This document shows, one piece after another, positions 16,878 to 24,881 of a stretch of DNA of 64,000 bases. The translations under genes and the position numbers were made by a program. The notes below the pieces were generated by a model. The model was not told where the DNA came from. It saw nothing but the letters and a program-made list of their open reading frames with translations, and made no database searches. This stretch comes from Streptomyces sp. BA2 (lineage in GTDB: Bacteria; Actinomycetota; Actinomycetes; Streptomycetales; Streptomycetaceae): assembly GCF_009769735.1 (NCBI RefSeq), contig NZ_WSRO01000002.1, positions 2,294,001 through 2,358,000 on the forward strand, given 5' to 3'. The stretch's first letter is position 1. Each line of letters begins with the position of its first letter.

Positions 16878-18271
16878 AGCGCCGCGCCCTCGGCTACGGG
16901 GGCGCCCTGGCCGCAGGGCTCGCAATAGCCCTGCTGCCCGCAGGCGAAGCCTCCGCCCACCCCTTGGGAAACTTCACCGTCAATCAGTACGACGGGCTCG
17001 TGGTGGGCCAGGGGCACCTCCGCGTGGACCACATCGAGGACCTCGCCGAGATCCCGGCCACCCAGGCCATGCCCCGCATCAAGCGTGAGGGCATGGAGAG
17101 TTGGGCCGAGGAGCGGTGTCAAGCCGCCGCCCGCGGCAGCCGGCTGCGAGTGGACGGGCGGACGGCGGGACTCCGCGTGGAGGAGGCCCGGGCGGTCACC
17201 CGGGAGGGCCAGGCAGGCCTGCCCACCCTCCGCGTGGAGTGCGAGCTCGGTGCCCCGCTCCCCCGGGGCACCGAGCTCGCGGCCCGGTTCACGGCTGCCG
17301 GACAGCCGGGCCCCGGGTGGCGGGAAGTCACCGCGCGGGGCGACCGGATGACCCTGAGCGCGTCGGACGTACCGGAGGCGTCCGTGTCGAAGCGCCTGAC
17401 CCGCTACCCGGAGCGGCTGCTCGACTCGCCGCCCGGCGATGACTCCGCCACCCTGCGGATCACGCCGGGCGGCCCCGCCCTGAACGAGGAGCGGCCGGAG
17501 GCACCGGCCTCCGTGCTGCCACGCGGCGCGGACCGTTGGACGCAGGCCCTGACCGGACTCGTGGCGCGCCACGACCTCACCCCCGGCTTCGCCGGACTCG
17601 CCCTGGCCATCGCCCTGTTGCTGGGGGCGCTGCACGCCGTCGCGCCGGGGCACGGCAAGACGTTGATGGCGGCGAGCGCCGCCGCGAGGGGGCACGCGTC
17701 CCTGCGTGACGTCCTCCCCCTCGCCGCGTCGGTGACCGTCACGCACACCCTCGGCGTGACCGCCCTGGGGCTGCTCGTGGCGGGTGGCTCCGCCGCCGCC
17801 CCGTCGGTCATCGCCTGGCTGGGAGTGGTCAGCGGCGTGCTCGTCACCGGAGCGGGGGCCCTGCTCCTGCGGCGGGCCTGGCGGCGGCGCGGGCACAGTC
17901 ACCATCACCACGCCGATCACCACCACACGCACGAGGCGCCGCCCACGATCCGCGGCGCCCTCTTCCTCGGCTTCGCGGGCGGCCTCGTACCCAGTCCGTC
18001 CGCGGTCGTCGTGCTCGTGGGCGCCGCCGCCCTGGGCGAGGCCTGGTTCGGGTTGCTGCTCGTCCTCGCGTACGGGGTGGGGCTCGCCGTCACGCTGACG
18101 GCCGCGGGGTTCCTCGTGGTGCGGGTCGGGTCCCTCGCCGGGCGGCGGGTCCACGGGCCCCGGTGGCTGCGTCGGACCACGCATCGTTTCCTGCCGTTGG
18201 GCTCCGCGTTCGTCGTGCTCGCCCTGGGGTGTGGATTGGTGTTCAAGGGGGCGGCAACCGCGCTCGGTTGA
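16874..18271 (+). CDS. NicO-family nickel/cobalt exporter with large exported N-domain
   Basis: The 465-residue protein has a signal peptide (ALGYGGALAAGLAIALLP) and an extracytoplasmic region of about 200 residues starting ASAHPLGNFTVNQYDGL. It then has a membrane domain of about six helices with the family motif ALHAVAPGHGKTLMAA and a histidine-rich loop (HSHHHHADHHHTH) of the kind that binds metal between helices. The RcnA/NicO family exports Ni or Co. Its start overlaps the TPR stop (ATGA), giving tight coupling in the DUF4331-TPR-NicO operon. The specific metal is inferred. Confidence 0.88.
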   Translation: MKRRALGYGGALAAGLAIALLPAGEASAHPLGNFTVNQYDGLVVGQGHLRVDHIEDLAEIPATQAMPRIKREGMESWAEERCQAAARGSRLRVDGRTAGLRVEEARAVTREGQAGLPTLRVECELGAPLPRGTELAARFTAAGQPGPGWREVTARGDRMTLSASDVPEASVSKRLTRYPERLLDSPPGDDSATLRITPGGPALNEERPEAPASVLPRGADRWTQALTGLVARHDLTPGFAGLALAIALLLGALHAVAPGHGKTLMAASAAARGHASLRDVLPLAASVTVTHTLGVTALGLLVAGGSAAAPSVIAWLGVVSGVLVTGAGALLLRRAWRRRGHSHHHHADHHHTHEAPPTIRGALFLGFAGGLVPSPSAVVVLVGAAALGEAWFGLLLVLAYGVGLAVTLTAAGFLVVRVGSLAGRRVHGPRWLRRTTHRFLPLGSAFVVLALGCGLVFKGAATALG

Positions 18272-18315
18272 GGTAGTTTTGTCGAGAATCGCACGGCTGC
18301 GGATGGGGGACGCCC

Positions 18316-19998
18316 GTGAGCGAGAACGAGCGTGTGATCGCGGGGCGCTACCGCCTGCTCGCCCCCTTGGGCGAGGGCGGCATGGGCACGGTCTGGCGTG
18401 CCCGCGACGAAGTCCTGGGCCGCGAGGTCGCGGTCAAGGAGGTGCGCGCGCCCGCCGGGCTCCCGGCCAGTGAGGTCGACCGGTTGTACGCCCGCCTGGA
18501 GCGCGAGGCGTGGGCCGCCGCCCGTATCCCGCACCGCAATGTGGTGACGGTCTATGACGTGGCGAGCGAGGACGGGCGCCCGTGGATCGTCATGGAGATC
18601 GTGCGGGGTCTTTCGCTGTCCGACGTCCTGGACGCGGAGGGTCCGATGGCCCCGCAGCGGGCCGCTCGTGTCAGCGCCGAGGTGCTCGCCGCCCTCCGGG
18701 CCGCCCACGACGCCGGGGTCCTGCACCGTGACGTCAAGCCCGGCAACGTACTCATCGCGAACGACGGCCGTGTCGTCCTGACCGACTTCGGGATCGCCAT
18801 GGTGGAGGGGAGTTCGGCCCTCACCATGACGGGTGAGGTGGTGGGCTCCCCCGAATTCCTCGCCCCGGAGCGGGCGTTGGGCCAGCGCCCTGGGCCCGAG
18901 TCCGATCTGTGGTCGCTGGGTGTGCTGCTCTACGCGGCCGTCGAGGGCCATTCCCCGTTCCGGCAGGACACCCCGCTCAGTACGCTGCGCGCGGTCGTCG
19001 ACGAGGAGTTGCCGCCGCCACGGAACGCGGGGCCGCTGGTCCCGGTCATCGAGGGGCTGCTGCGGAAGGACCCCGCCGCCCGGATCTCCGCCGCCGAGGC
19101 GGAGAACCAGCTGCGGCTCATCGCGGCGGGCGGCACCCCCCAGGTGGCGACGCCGCTGCCGTACATGCCGACTGTCACGTCACAGCAGTCACATCAGCAC
19201 CAGCAGGTACCCTCTCCGCTTCCGCCGCCGTCGTACCGGCAGGAGCCCGTCGTCACCACGACCACCACGGCTCCTGCGACGCGCTCGCGCCGCACGGTCC
19301 TCGTCCTCACCGCGGGCCTTGTCGCCCTGGCGCTCGCCCTGGGCGGACTCGTCTACGCCCTGGTCAACCGTGACGACGGAGGCGGGGGCGGCACCAGCGG
19401 CGGGTCCTCCGAAGGAGGCGGCAGCGGCGGGAACGGGAGCGGCGGTTCCGACGGCGGCAAGAACGGCGGCAACACGTCGGGCAGCGGTGACGACGGAGGG
19501 TCGGGCGACGGCGGCGGCAGTGACGGCGGCTCCACCGGCGGCGGCTCCACGGACGGTGGCGGCGGAGGCGGCGACGACGGCGGTGGCGGCAACGGCGGTT
19601 CGACCACGCACCCGGCGCAGTCCGTCAAGGTCTCGGTCACCGGCGCGAACACGGAGTACAGCGGCACCTGTCCGCCGGCCGCCGGGCAGGCCCCCTCGTT
19701 CACGGCGACGTTCACCGTGGGGCGGGTTCCGGTCACCGTCGACTACCGCTGGGTGACCAAGTCGGGCGAGCCGAGCGACCCCGGCTGGAAGACGCTCAGC
19801 TTCGCCTCTGGCGGGGGCAAGTCCAAGCAGGCGCACCACACGGAGACGGTCGACGGGGAGCCGGGCTCGACGTATCAGAACGACATCAGTGTGGAGGTGC
19901 GCGGTCCGGTGGAGGCCGGCTCCAACTCGGTCGCGTACTCGGTGACATGCGAAGAGGAGACCCCGACGGGCGGGGCCTCCTCCTATGCGCCGAACTGA
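18316..19998 (+). CDS. Membrane Ser/Thr protein kinase with Gly/Ser-rich stalk and unknown ectodomain
   Basis: The 560-residue protein starts at a GTG. Kinase motifs are complete: glycine loop GEGGMGTVW (19-27), catalytic lysine K41, HRDVKPGN (137-144), DFG (157-159), activation segment to PEFLAPE and SDLWSLGVLLYA. A single helix spans about 328-350. Outside the cell there is a very low-complexity Gly/Ser/Asp/Asn linker (about 353-430), then a compact domain of about 120 residues with two cysteines (C452, C545) that could pair. It lacks PASTA repeats, so the ligand is unknown. It ends 14 bases from the convergent SGNH gene. Confidence 0.92.
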   Translation: MSENERVIAGRYRLLAPLGEGGMGTVWRARDEVLGREVAVKEVRAPAGLPASEVDRLYARLEREAWAAARIPHRNVVTVYDVASEDGRPWIVMEIVRGLSLSDVLDAEGPMAPQRAARVSAEVLAALRAAHDAGVLHRDVKPGNVLIANDGRVVLTDFGIAMVEGSSALTMTGEVVGSPEFLAPERALGQRPGPESDLWSLGVLLYAAVEGHSPFRQDTPLSTLRAVVDEELPPPRNAGPLVPVIEGLLRKDPAARISAAEAENQLRLIAAGGTPQVATPLPYMPTVTSQQSHQHQQVPSPLPPPSYRQEPVVTTTTTAPATRSRRTVLVLTAGLVALALALGGLVYALVNRDDGGGGGTSGGSSEGGGSGGNGSGGSDGGKNGGNTSGSGDDGGSGDGGGSDGGSTGGGSTDGGGGGGDDGGGGNGGSTTHPAQSVKVSVTGANTEYSGTCPPAAGQAPSFTATFTVGRVPVTVDYRWVTKSGEPSDPGWKTLSFASGGGKSKQAHHTETVDGEPGSTYQNDISVEVRGPVEAGSNSVAYSVTCEEETPTGGASSYAPN

Positions 19999-20012
19999 GC
20001 CGGACTGAAGGG

Positions 20013-20837
20013 TCAGGACGCCGCGGCGCTGAACACGGGGAGGTAGCCGCCGGACTGGCCCGCGGCCTTGGGGTGGTAGGACTCGCCGATGTTGGTCCAG
20101 TTCACGCTGTGCAGCCACGCGTCGCCCGAGCAGATCTCGTGCCCGGTGAAGGTGGAGGTCACGTCGCCGAAGGTGAAGCCGTGGTCGGCGGCGCGCTTGG
20201 CGGTCGTGGAGTTGAGGAAGTCCGCTGCGCTGTTGATGGCGCTGCGCTCCTTCTCGGAGAGGCCGGCGAGGCAGCCGCCGCCGAGCTTGTAGAAGCGGGG
20301 GTATCCGAGCACGACGACCTCGGCGGCCGGTGCCTTGGCGCTGATCGCCGAGTAGACCTTGTCGAGGTTGCCGGGGAGCGTCGTCTCGACGTAACTGCGG
20401 GCCTGAGCGATCCGCGCGAGACAGTTGCTCTCGGACTGGAGCACGCAGGTCGTCATGACGTCGGCGAAGCCTGCGTCGTTGCCGCCCACGGAGAGGCTGA
20501 CGAGACCCGTTCCGGAGCCGAGCGGGCCGAGCTGGTTGGCCACGACGTCACCCGTACGAGCGCCCGAGCAAGCCGTGAAGTTGAAGCTGGAGGGTGAGTT
20601 GGCGGCCGCCCAGAGCGCGGGGTACGCGCGCGGGGTGCGCTTGCAGTTCCCGCTTCCGCTGTCGTATCCGCCGGCTCCGACACCGGACGAGTAGGAGTCG
20701 CCGAGTGCCACATAGCCGGTGGCCGCGGCCTGTTGATCGGATCGCTGGTCCGCTTGAGCCGCTGTGGCCCCGGTGAGGGCGAAGGCGGTGGCGAGGAGGA
20801 GTGAGGAAGCGTATGCCGTGATTCGGGACAATCTCAT
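20013..20837 (-). CDS. Secreted SGNH/GDSL hydrolase (lipase/esterase)
   Basis: The 274-residue protein starts at an ATG with GGGAGG upstream. A Sec signal (ASSLLLATAFALTGATAAQA) precedes YVALGDSYSSGVGAGG, which holds the nucleophile serine of the GDSL block. VSLSVGGNDAGF carries the block III Gly and Asn, and the C-terminal DAWLHSVNWT and SYHPKAAGQ supply the Asp/His pair. Several cysteines (CKRTPRAYP, FTACSGA, CVLQSESNC, EICSGD) probably form disulfides, as in Streptomyces extracellular lipases. It is convergent with the kinase. Confidence 0.93.
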   Translation of the reverse strand: MRLSRITAYASSLLLATAFALTGATAAQADQRSDQQAAATGYVALGDSYSSGVGAGGYDSGSGNCKRTPRAYPALWAAANSPSSFNFTACSGARTGDVVANQLGPLGSGTGLVSLSVGGNDAGFADVMTTCVLQSESNCLARIAQARSYVETTLPGNLDKVYSAISAKAPAAEVVVLGYPRFYKLGGGCLAGLSEKERSAINSAADFLNSTTAKRAADHGFTFGDVTSTFTGHEICSGDAWLHSVNWTNIGESYHPKAAGQSGGYLPVFSAAAS

Positions 20838-21071
20838 GGAACCTCCCTTAGCAGGATTTCTGCCTCGACTGTGGTACCACTCCCCCACGGCCGCCGGTAG
20901 TGTTCATGTCAATGAGTTCTTCTGCAATTCCCTTGCCCGCACAGGGAGTTCCCTTACGGTTCAAGGGTCTGACGGCGAACATCTCCACACTCCCTCCGCA
21001 TCTTGACGGGCCGCCGTCGACTGCGCGACATTGAAGCCCGGCATCCGGCGCTTCGGGGGGCAAAGTCGCCA

Positions 21072-21503
21072 ATGCAGACCATCAGGATCAAGTCACCGTC
21101 ATCAGACACCGGGCGAGAGCCCCACGACCGGCCTGGCCGTCACGAAGACGCGCTGCCCCTGCTCGCGGGCACGGCTGTGGCGGTGGGCGCGGTCGGCGCG
21201 ATGCTCGCGCTCACGGACATCGATTCGCCGCTGCGCGCCCCGTTCACCCTGTTCTTCCTGCTGGCGGCGCCCGGCGGAGCAATTGGCGCCGCTCTCAGGG
21301 GACTTGATCCATGGGGCCGGATCATTGCTTCCGTTTCCGGGTCCTTCGCGGTCAACCTGTTGGTGGCGCAGGCGATGCTCGCCCTCCACATGTGGTCGGT
21401 ACGCGGCGGGGTCGCCGCCATCACCGTGATCGGCTCGCTCATCTATCTGCTGGTACTGGCGCGGCGGCTGCGACGCCGTGCCCCGACGAGGCGGACCTCC
21501 TGA
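21072..21503 (+). CDS. Small integral membrane protein, probable first gene of the exopolysaccharide cluster
   Basis: This protein of about 143 residues has four predicted helices (LPLLAGTAVAVGAVGAMLAL, FTLFFLLAAPGGAIGAAL, SGSFAVNLLVAQAMLALHM and GVAAITVIGSLIYLLVLA) and a basic C-terminus. I do not recognise a named family. The ATG at 21072 gives a short polar head before helix 1; a longer upstream frame exists but looks non-coding. The next gene begins about one base after its stop, so it is coupled to the CelD-like acetyltransferase, and a role in the same surface polymer pathway is inferred. Confidence 0.7.
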   Translation: MQTIRIKSPSSDTGREPHDRPGRHEDALPLLAGTAVAVGAVGAMLALTDIDSPLRAPFTLFFLLAAPGGAIGAALRGLDPWGRIIASVSGSFAVNLLVAQAMLALHMWSVRGGVAAITVIGSLIYLLVLARRLRRRAPTRRTS

Positions 21504-21504
21504 C

Positions 21505-22605
21505 GTGGACATCACCGTGCACCGCCCTGGAGAACTCACCGCTGCGGACCGGGCGGCCTGGACAGCGCTGCAGTCCAAGGCCCATCTCCACGGCTCGCCG
21601 GAGCTGGCCAATCCTTTCCTCTCCCCGGAGTTCACCCTCGCGGTGGGCCACTGGCGGCGCGGAGTGCGGATCGCGGTCGTACGCGAAGGCGGCGAGCCCG
21701 CGGCCTTCTTCCCGTTCCAGAGATCCATCACCGGCGTCGGCCGGGCCATCGGCCTCGGCGTCTCCGACTGCCAGGGCCTGGTGCACCGGCCCGGCTTCAC
21801 GTGGGACGCACGAGAGCTGTTACGGGCCTGCGGGCTCGCGATGTACGAGTTCGACCATCTGACCAACGGCCAGGAGCCGTTCGAGGCGGGCGCCTCCGGC
21901 TCCTTCGCCTCCCCCGTCATGGACATCGACCAGGGGTACGAGGCGTATCTCGGCCAGCTCAGGGCGAAGTCACCGAAGTTCACCCGCACGACGCTCTCCA
22001 AGGTGCGCAGGCTCGAGCGCGACCACGACACCGTGCGCTACGTGCACGACGAGCGCGACCCCGCGGTCCTTCGCACCCTGATGGAGTGGAAGTCGGCCCA
22101 GTACCGCAGGACGGGCCGCAGCGACCGCTTCGCGTCCACGTGGATCAACCAGCTCGTCCGGCAGCTCTTCCACACCAGGTCCGATCAGTTCGCCGGCCTG
22201 CTCTCCGTGCTCTACGCCGACGAGGTGCCCGTCGCCGCGCACTTCGGGCTGCGCTCCGAACGGGTCTTCGCCCAGTGGTTCCCTGCGTACGACCCGGCGT
22301 ACGCCAAGTACTCGCCCGGCCTGATCCTGCATCTGCGCATGGCCGAGGCGGCCGCCGCCGACGGCATCGCGTATCTCGATCTCGGGCGGGGCCAGAAGCA
22401 GTACAAGGACTCCCTGAAGACACGCGAACTCACCGTGTCCGAGGGGTGGGTGGCTCTGCGCCATCCGGCAGCGATCGGTCACCGGGCGCGGCGCGCTCCG
22501 GTCAGGGCGCTGCGCAACACGGTCTTGTCACGGCCGGAACTCTTTGAACCGGCCGACAAGCTGCTGAAACGCATGGGCCAAATCCGATCAAGAAAGAACG
22601 AATAA
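21505..22605 (+). CDS. CelD/BcsL-like GNAT acetyltransferase of the exopolysaccharide cluster
   Basis: The protein is about 366 residues and starts at a GTG one base after the previous stop. Two tandem GNAT halves are seen; the second contains GLLSVLYADEVPVAAHFGLRSERVFAQWFPAYDP and YSPGLILHLRMAEAAAADGIAYLDLGRGQKQYKDSLK, typical of acetyltransferases linked to cellulose and other exopolysaccharide operons. It probably acylates sugars or lipid-linked intermediates. Codon 106 (21820) is TTA, so translation should depend on the bldA leucyl-tRNA. The exact start is uncertain because no strong ribosome site is visible. Confidence 0.82.
   Translation: MDITVHRPGELTAADRAAWTALQSKAHLHGSPELANPFLSPEFTLAVGHWRRGVRIAVVREGGEPAAFFPFQRSITGVGRAIGLGVSDCQGLVHRPGFTWDARELLRACGLAMYEFDHLTNGQEPFEAGASGSFASPVMDIDQGYEAYLGQLRAKSPKFTRTTLSKVRRLERDHDTVRYVHDERDPAVLRTLMEWKSAQYRRTGRSDRFASTWINQLVRQLFHTRSDQFAGLLSVLYADEVPVAAHFGLRSERVFAQWFPAYDPAYAKYSPGLILHLRMAEAAAADGIAYLDLGRGQKQYKDSLKTRELTVSEGWVALRHPAAIGHRARRAPVRALRNTVLSRPELFEPADKLLKRMGQIRSRKNE
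21820..21822 (+). promoter_or_regulatory. TTA leucine codon (bldA-dependent) in the CelD-like gene
   Basis: The in-frame codon 106 is TTA. TTA is decoded only by the developmental tRNA encoded by bldA in Streptomyces and is rare in this window. Confidence 0.8.
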
Positions 22606-22984
22606 GGGGTAGCGGGAGGGAACAGGGCGCTCCGTATGTGCCCACCAAGATTGGCCAAATCATCAAAAACGTGAGGCCACGTTCCAGGTCTTGCCATACG
22701 GTCTCAATCATCAATACCGTCGTACATCCACCCGCATCGGTCCATCACGCAACGCGATCTAGGGGAGGGCTCAAGGTCGCGATGGAACCGGCGCGGGGCG
22801 CGGTAGGGGGGTGCCGTGCTCGGCGACTGAATTCGTGCCGAGTCACGTCCCGCGCGATGCCAGCTCACTCGGCATGCACGGAGATCTATTTCGTCATGCG
22901 CAAGTGAGAACCCCCCTTTCGAACCGGATACATATCCGGACCGCCCGGGGGTGGGCGGTCCACCGGACGAGAGGGATCAGACTC
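22606..22984 (+). promoter_or_regulatory. Structured 379-base leader before the first glycosyltransferase
   Basis: No gene is apparent. The left part is unusually AT-rich for this genome (around 22650-22720) and could hold a promoter. From about 22818 several hairpins can form: CTCGGC/GCCGAG around 22818-22842, and ATGCC/GGCAT near 22858-22875. Two adjacent palindromes follow, CCGGATA-CA-TATCCGG (22924-22939) and ACCGCCC/GGGCGGT (22940-22959). A GAGGG ribosome site lies just before the ATG at 22985. The array suggests operator or leader-RNA control. No known riboswitch consensus was recognised. Confidence 0.45.
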
Positions 22985-23818
22985 ATGACTTCTTTTGTGC
23001 GCCCTGCCACCGAGCCGGGCCAAGATCCGTTAAACAAGCCGACGCTGTCCGGCAACTACCGGCCGATTTCCTCGCACTTGGCGATCACACCGCCGGTGAG
23101 TGTCGTGATTCCCGCGATGAATGAGGCGGAGAATCTTCCCTACGTCTTCAAGACATTGCCCGAATGGATCCACGAGGTCGTGCTCGTGGACGGCAATTCC
23201 ACCGATGACACGGTGGCCGTCGCGCGGGAACTGTGGCCGGACGTGAAGGTCGTCCGCCAGCTCGGCAAGGGCAAGGGTGACGCCCTGATCACCGGATTCG
23301 AGGCGTGCACCGGCGACATCATCGTGATGGTCGACGCGGACGGCTCCGCCGACGGTCACGAGATCGTCAGCTATGTCTCCGCCCTGGTCTCGGGCGCGGA
23401 CTTCGCCAAGGGCTCGCGGTTCGCCAACGGCGGTGCCACGGACGACATGACGCCGATCCGCAAGCTCGGCAACCACGTCCTGTGCTCCGTCGTGAACGCC
23501 AAGTTCGGCGCCCGCTACACCGACCTCTGCTACGGCTACAACGCCTTCTGGCGGCACTGCCTCGACAAGATAGAGCTCGACTGCACGGGCTTCGAGGTGG
23601 AGACCCTGATGAACATCCGGGTGGTCAAGGCCGGGCTCAAGGTGCAGGAGATCCCCAGCCACGAGTACCTCCGCATCCACGGCGTCAGCAACCTCAGGGC
23701 CGTACGCGACGGTCTGCGCGTCCTGAAGGTGATCCTCACGGAGCGTTCCAACCGCCGCGGGAAGCGCCGCAGCACCCGTGGGGTGCCCTTCCGCACGCGT
23801 CAGGGAGAGGTGTCTTGA
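22985..23818 (+). CDS. Family 2 glycosyltransferase, polyprenyl-phosphate sugar transferase type
   Basis: The 277-residue protein has a GT-A fold start VSVVIPAMNEAENLPYVF, nucleotide-binding block VLVDGNSTDDTVAVA, and metal-binding DADGSADGHE, with GSRFANGG and TDLCYGYNAFWR as in dolichol-phosphate-mannose synthase-like enzymes. No membrane helix is present. Codon 16 (23030) is TTA, so it should be bldA-dependent. It ends by overlapping the next glycosyltransferase (TTGA at 23815-23818). It probably charges a lipid carrier with the first sugar of a surface polymer. Confidence 0.9.
   Translation: MTSFVRPATEPGQDPLNKPTLSGNYRPISSHLAITPPVSVVIPAMNEAENLPYVFKTLPEWIHEVVLVDGNSTDDTVAVARELWPDVKVVRQLGKGKGDALITGFEACTGDIIVMVDADGSADGHEIVSYVSALVSGADFAKGSRFANGGATDDMTPIRKLGNHVLCSVVNAKFGARYTDLCYGYNAFWRHCLDKIELDCTGFEVETLMNIRVVKAGLKVQEIPSHEYLRIHGVSNLRAVRDGLRVLKVILTERSNRRGKRRSTRGVPFRTRQGEVS
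23030..23032 (+). promoter_or_regulatory. TTA leucine codon (bldA-dependent) in the first GT2 gene
   Basis: Codon 16 of the glycosyltransferase is TTA, in the context Asp-Pro-Leu-Asn. It is the second TTA-containing gene of the cluster. Confidence 0.82.
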
Positions 23819-24846
23819 GCGGTTCCGGACACCACGGGGGTAGCACGGTGGCGGGCATCTCCGTCGTCATCTGCGTCTACACCGAGGACCGCTGGGAGGA
23901 CATCCTCGCGGCGGTCGCCTCGGTGCGGGCGCAGTCCCTGGCGGCACTCGAGACGCTTCTCGTGGTGGACCACAACGCCTCGCTCCTCGACCGCCTTTCC
24001 AAGGAGTACAAGGAGACCGAAGGGGTGCGGGTGCTCGCGAACGCGGGCCCCCGCGGCCTCTCGGCGGGCCGCAACACCGGGATCGCCGCATCCGGCGGCG
24101 AGATCATCGCGTTCCTCGACGACGACGCCGTCGCGGAGCGGGACTGGCTGCGCCACTTCGCCGAGGGGTACGCCGACCCGAAGGTCTTCGCGGTGGGCGG
24201 GCGCACCATGCCGATCTGGGAGTCACGGCGCAGGCCCGCCTGGTTCCCCGAGGAGTTCGACTGGGTCGTCGGCTGTACGTACAAGGGGCTGCCCGAGGGG
24301 CGGGTCCGCGTGCGCAACGTCCTGGGCGGCAACGCCTCCTTCCGTCGCAGCGCGTTCGAGGCGGCGGGCGGCTTCGCGACCGGCATCGGGCGCGACGGCG
24401 ACAAGCGTCCCCTTGGCTGCGAGGAGACGGAGCTGTGCATCCGTCTCACCCGCGCGAGGCCGGACGCGATCCTGCTCATCGACGACCGCGCGGTGATCCA
24501 CCACCGCGTCCCCGCGGCACGGGAGCGCTTCCAGTACTTCCGCGCACGGACGTACGCGGAGGGCCTCTCCAAGGCGCTCGTGGCGCGAAGTGTCGGTGCG
24601 GACAAAGGGCTTGAGTCCGAGCGCCGGTATGCCACGCGTGTCCTGCCGGCCGGTGTCGGGCGCGGTCTGCGTGACGCGCTGCTCGCGCGTCCGGGCGGCG
24701 CGGGCCGCGCGGGCGCCATCGTGGCGGGCGTGGTCACCGCGGCCGGGGGGTACGTGCTCGGGAGTGTCCGCGCGCGCAGGGGAGGCGCCACGTTCTCGGT
24801 CGTGGAGATCGAGACGGATGCGGACGGTGAGGGGGCTGCGGCATGA
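23815..24846 (+). CDS. Family 2 glycosyltransferase (rhamnosyl/galactosyl-transferase type)
   Basis: The 343-residue protein begins at a TTG that overlaps the previous stop, with GGAGAGG just upstream; a GTG at 23848 is an alternative. The GT-A motifs are ISVVICVYTEDRWEDI, LLVVDHNASLLDRL, AGRNTGIAASGGEIIAFLDDDAV (the DDD metal site) and RVLGGNASF-type NVLGGNASFRRSAFEAAGGF with CEETELCIRL for acceptor binding. A weak C-terminal helix (AIVAGVVTAAGGYVLGSV) could associate with the membrane. It belongs to the exopolysaccharide operon and extends a sugar chain. Confidence 0.9.
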   Translation: MSGSGHHGGSTVAGISVVICVYTEDRWEDILAAVASVRAQSLAALETLLVVDHNASLLDRLSKEYKETEGVRVLANAGPRGLSAGRNTGIAASGGEIIAFLDDDAVAERDWLRHFAEGYADPKVFAVGGRTMPIWESRRRPAWFPEEFDWVVGCTYKGLPEGRVRVRNVLGGNASFRRSAFEAAGGFATGIGRDGDKRPLGCEETELCIRLTRARPDAILLIDDRAVIHHRVPAARERFQYFRARTYAEGLSKALVARSVGADKGLESERRYATRVLPAGVGRGLRDALLARPGGAGRAGAIVAGVVTAAGGYVLGSVRARRGGATFSVVEIETDADGEGAAA

Positions 24847-24881
24847 GCACGGCACCGACCGGCCGAGGAGGGCCGTCATGA
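24843..24881 (+). CDS. 12-codon mini reading frame coupling GT2 and deacetylase genes
   Basis: ATG at 24843 overlaps the preceding stop (ATGA) and has GAGGGGG seven bases upstream. It reads 12 codons (M-S-T-A-P-T-G-R-G-G-P-S) and stops at a TGA that overlaps the deacetylase ATG (ATGA at 24878-24881). It also contains the GAGGAGGG site for that ATG. It looks like a coupling frame; it may simply be chance. Confidence 0.35.
   Translation: MSTAPTGRGGPS

Noticed and set aside
22638..22907. An 89-codon frame in the leader before the first glycosyltransferase
   Set aside because: No ribosome site or coding character, and it overlaps the hairpins of the leader region.
22740..22985. A known riboswitch class in the exopolysaccharide leader
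   Set aside because: I could not match the conserved bases of the c-di-GMP, c-di-AMP (ydaO), cobalamin or SAM classes; only simple hairpins and palindromes are visible.
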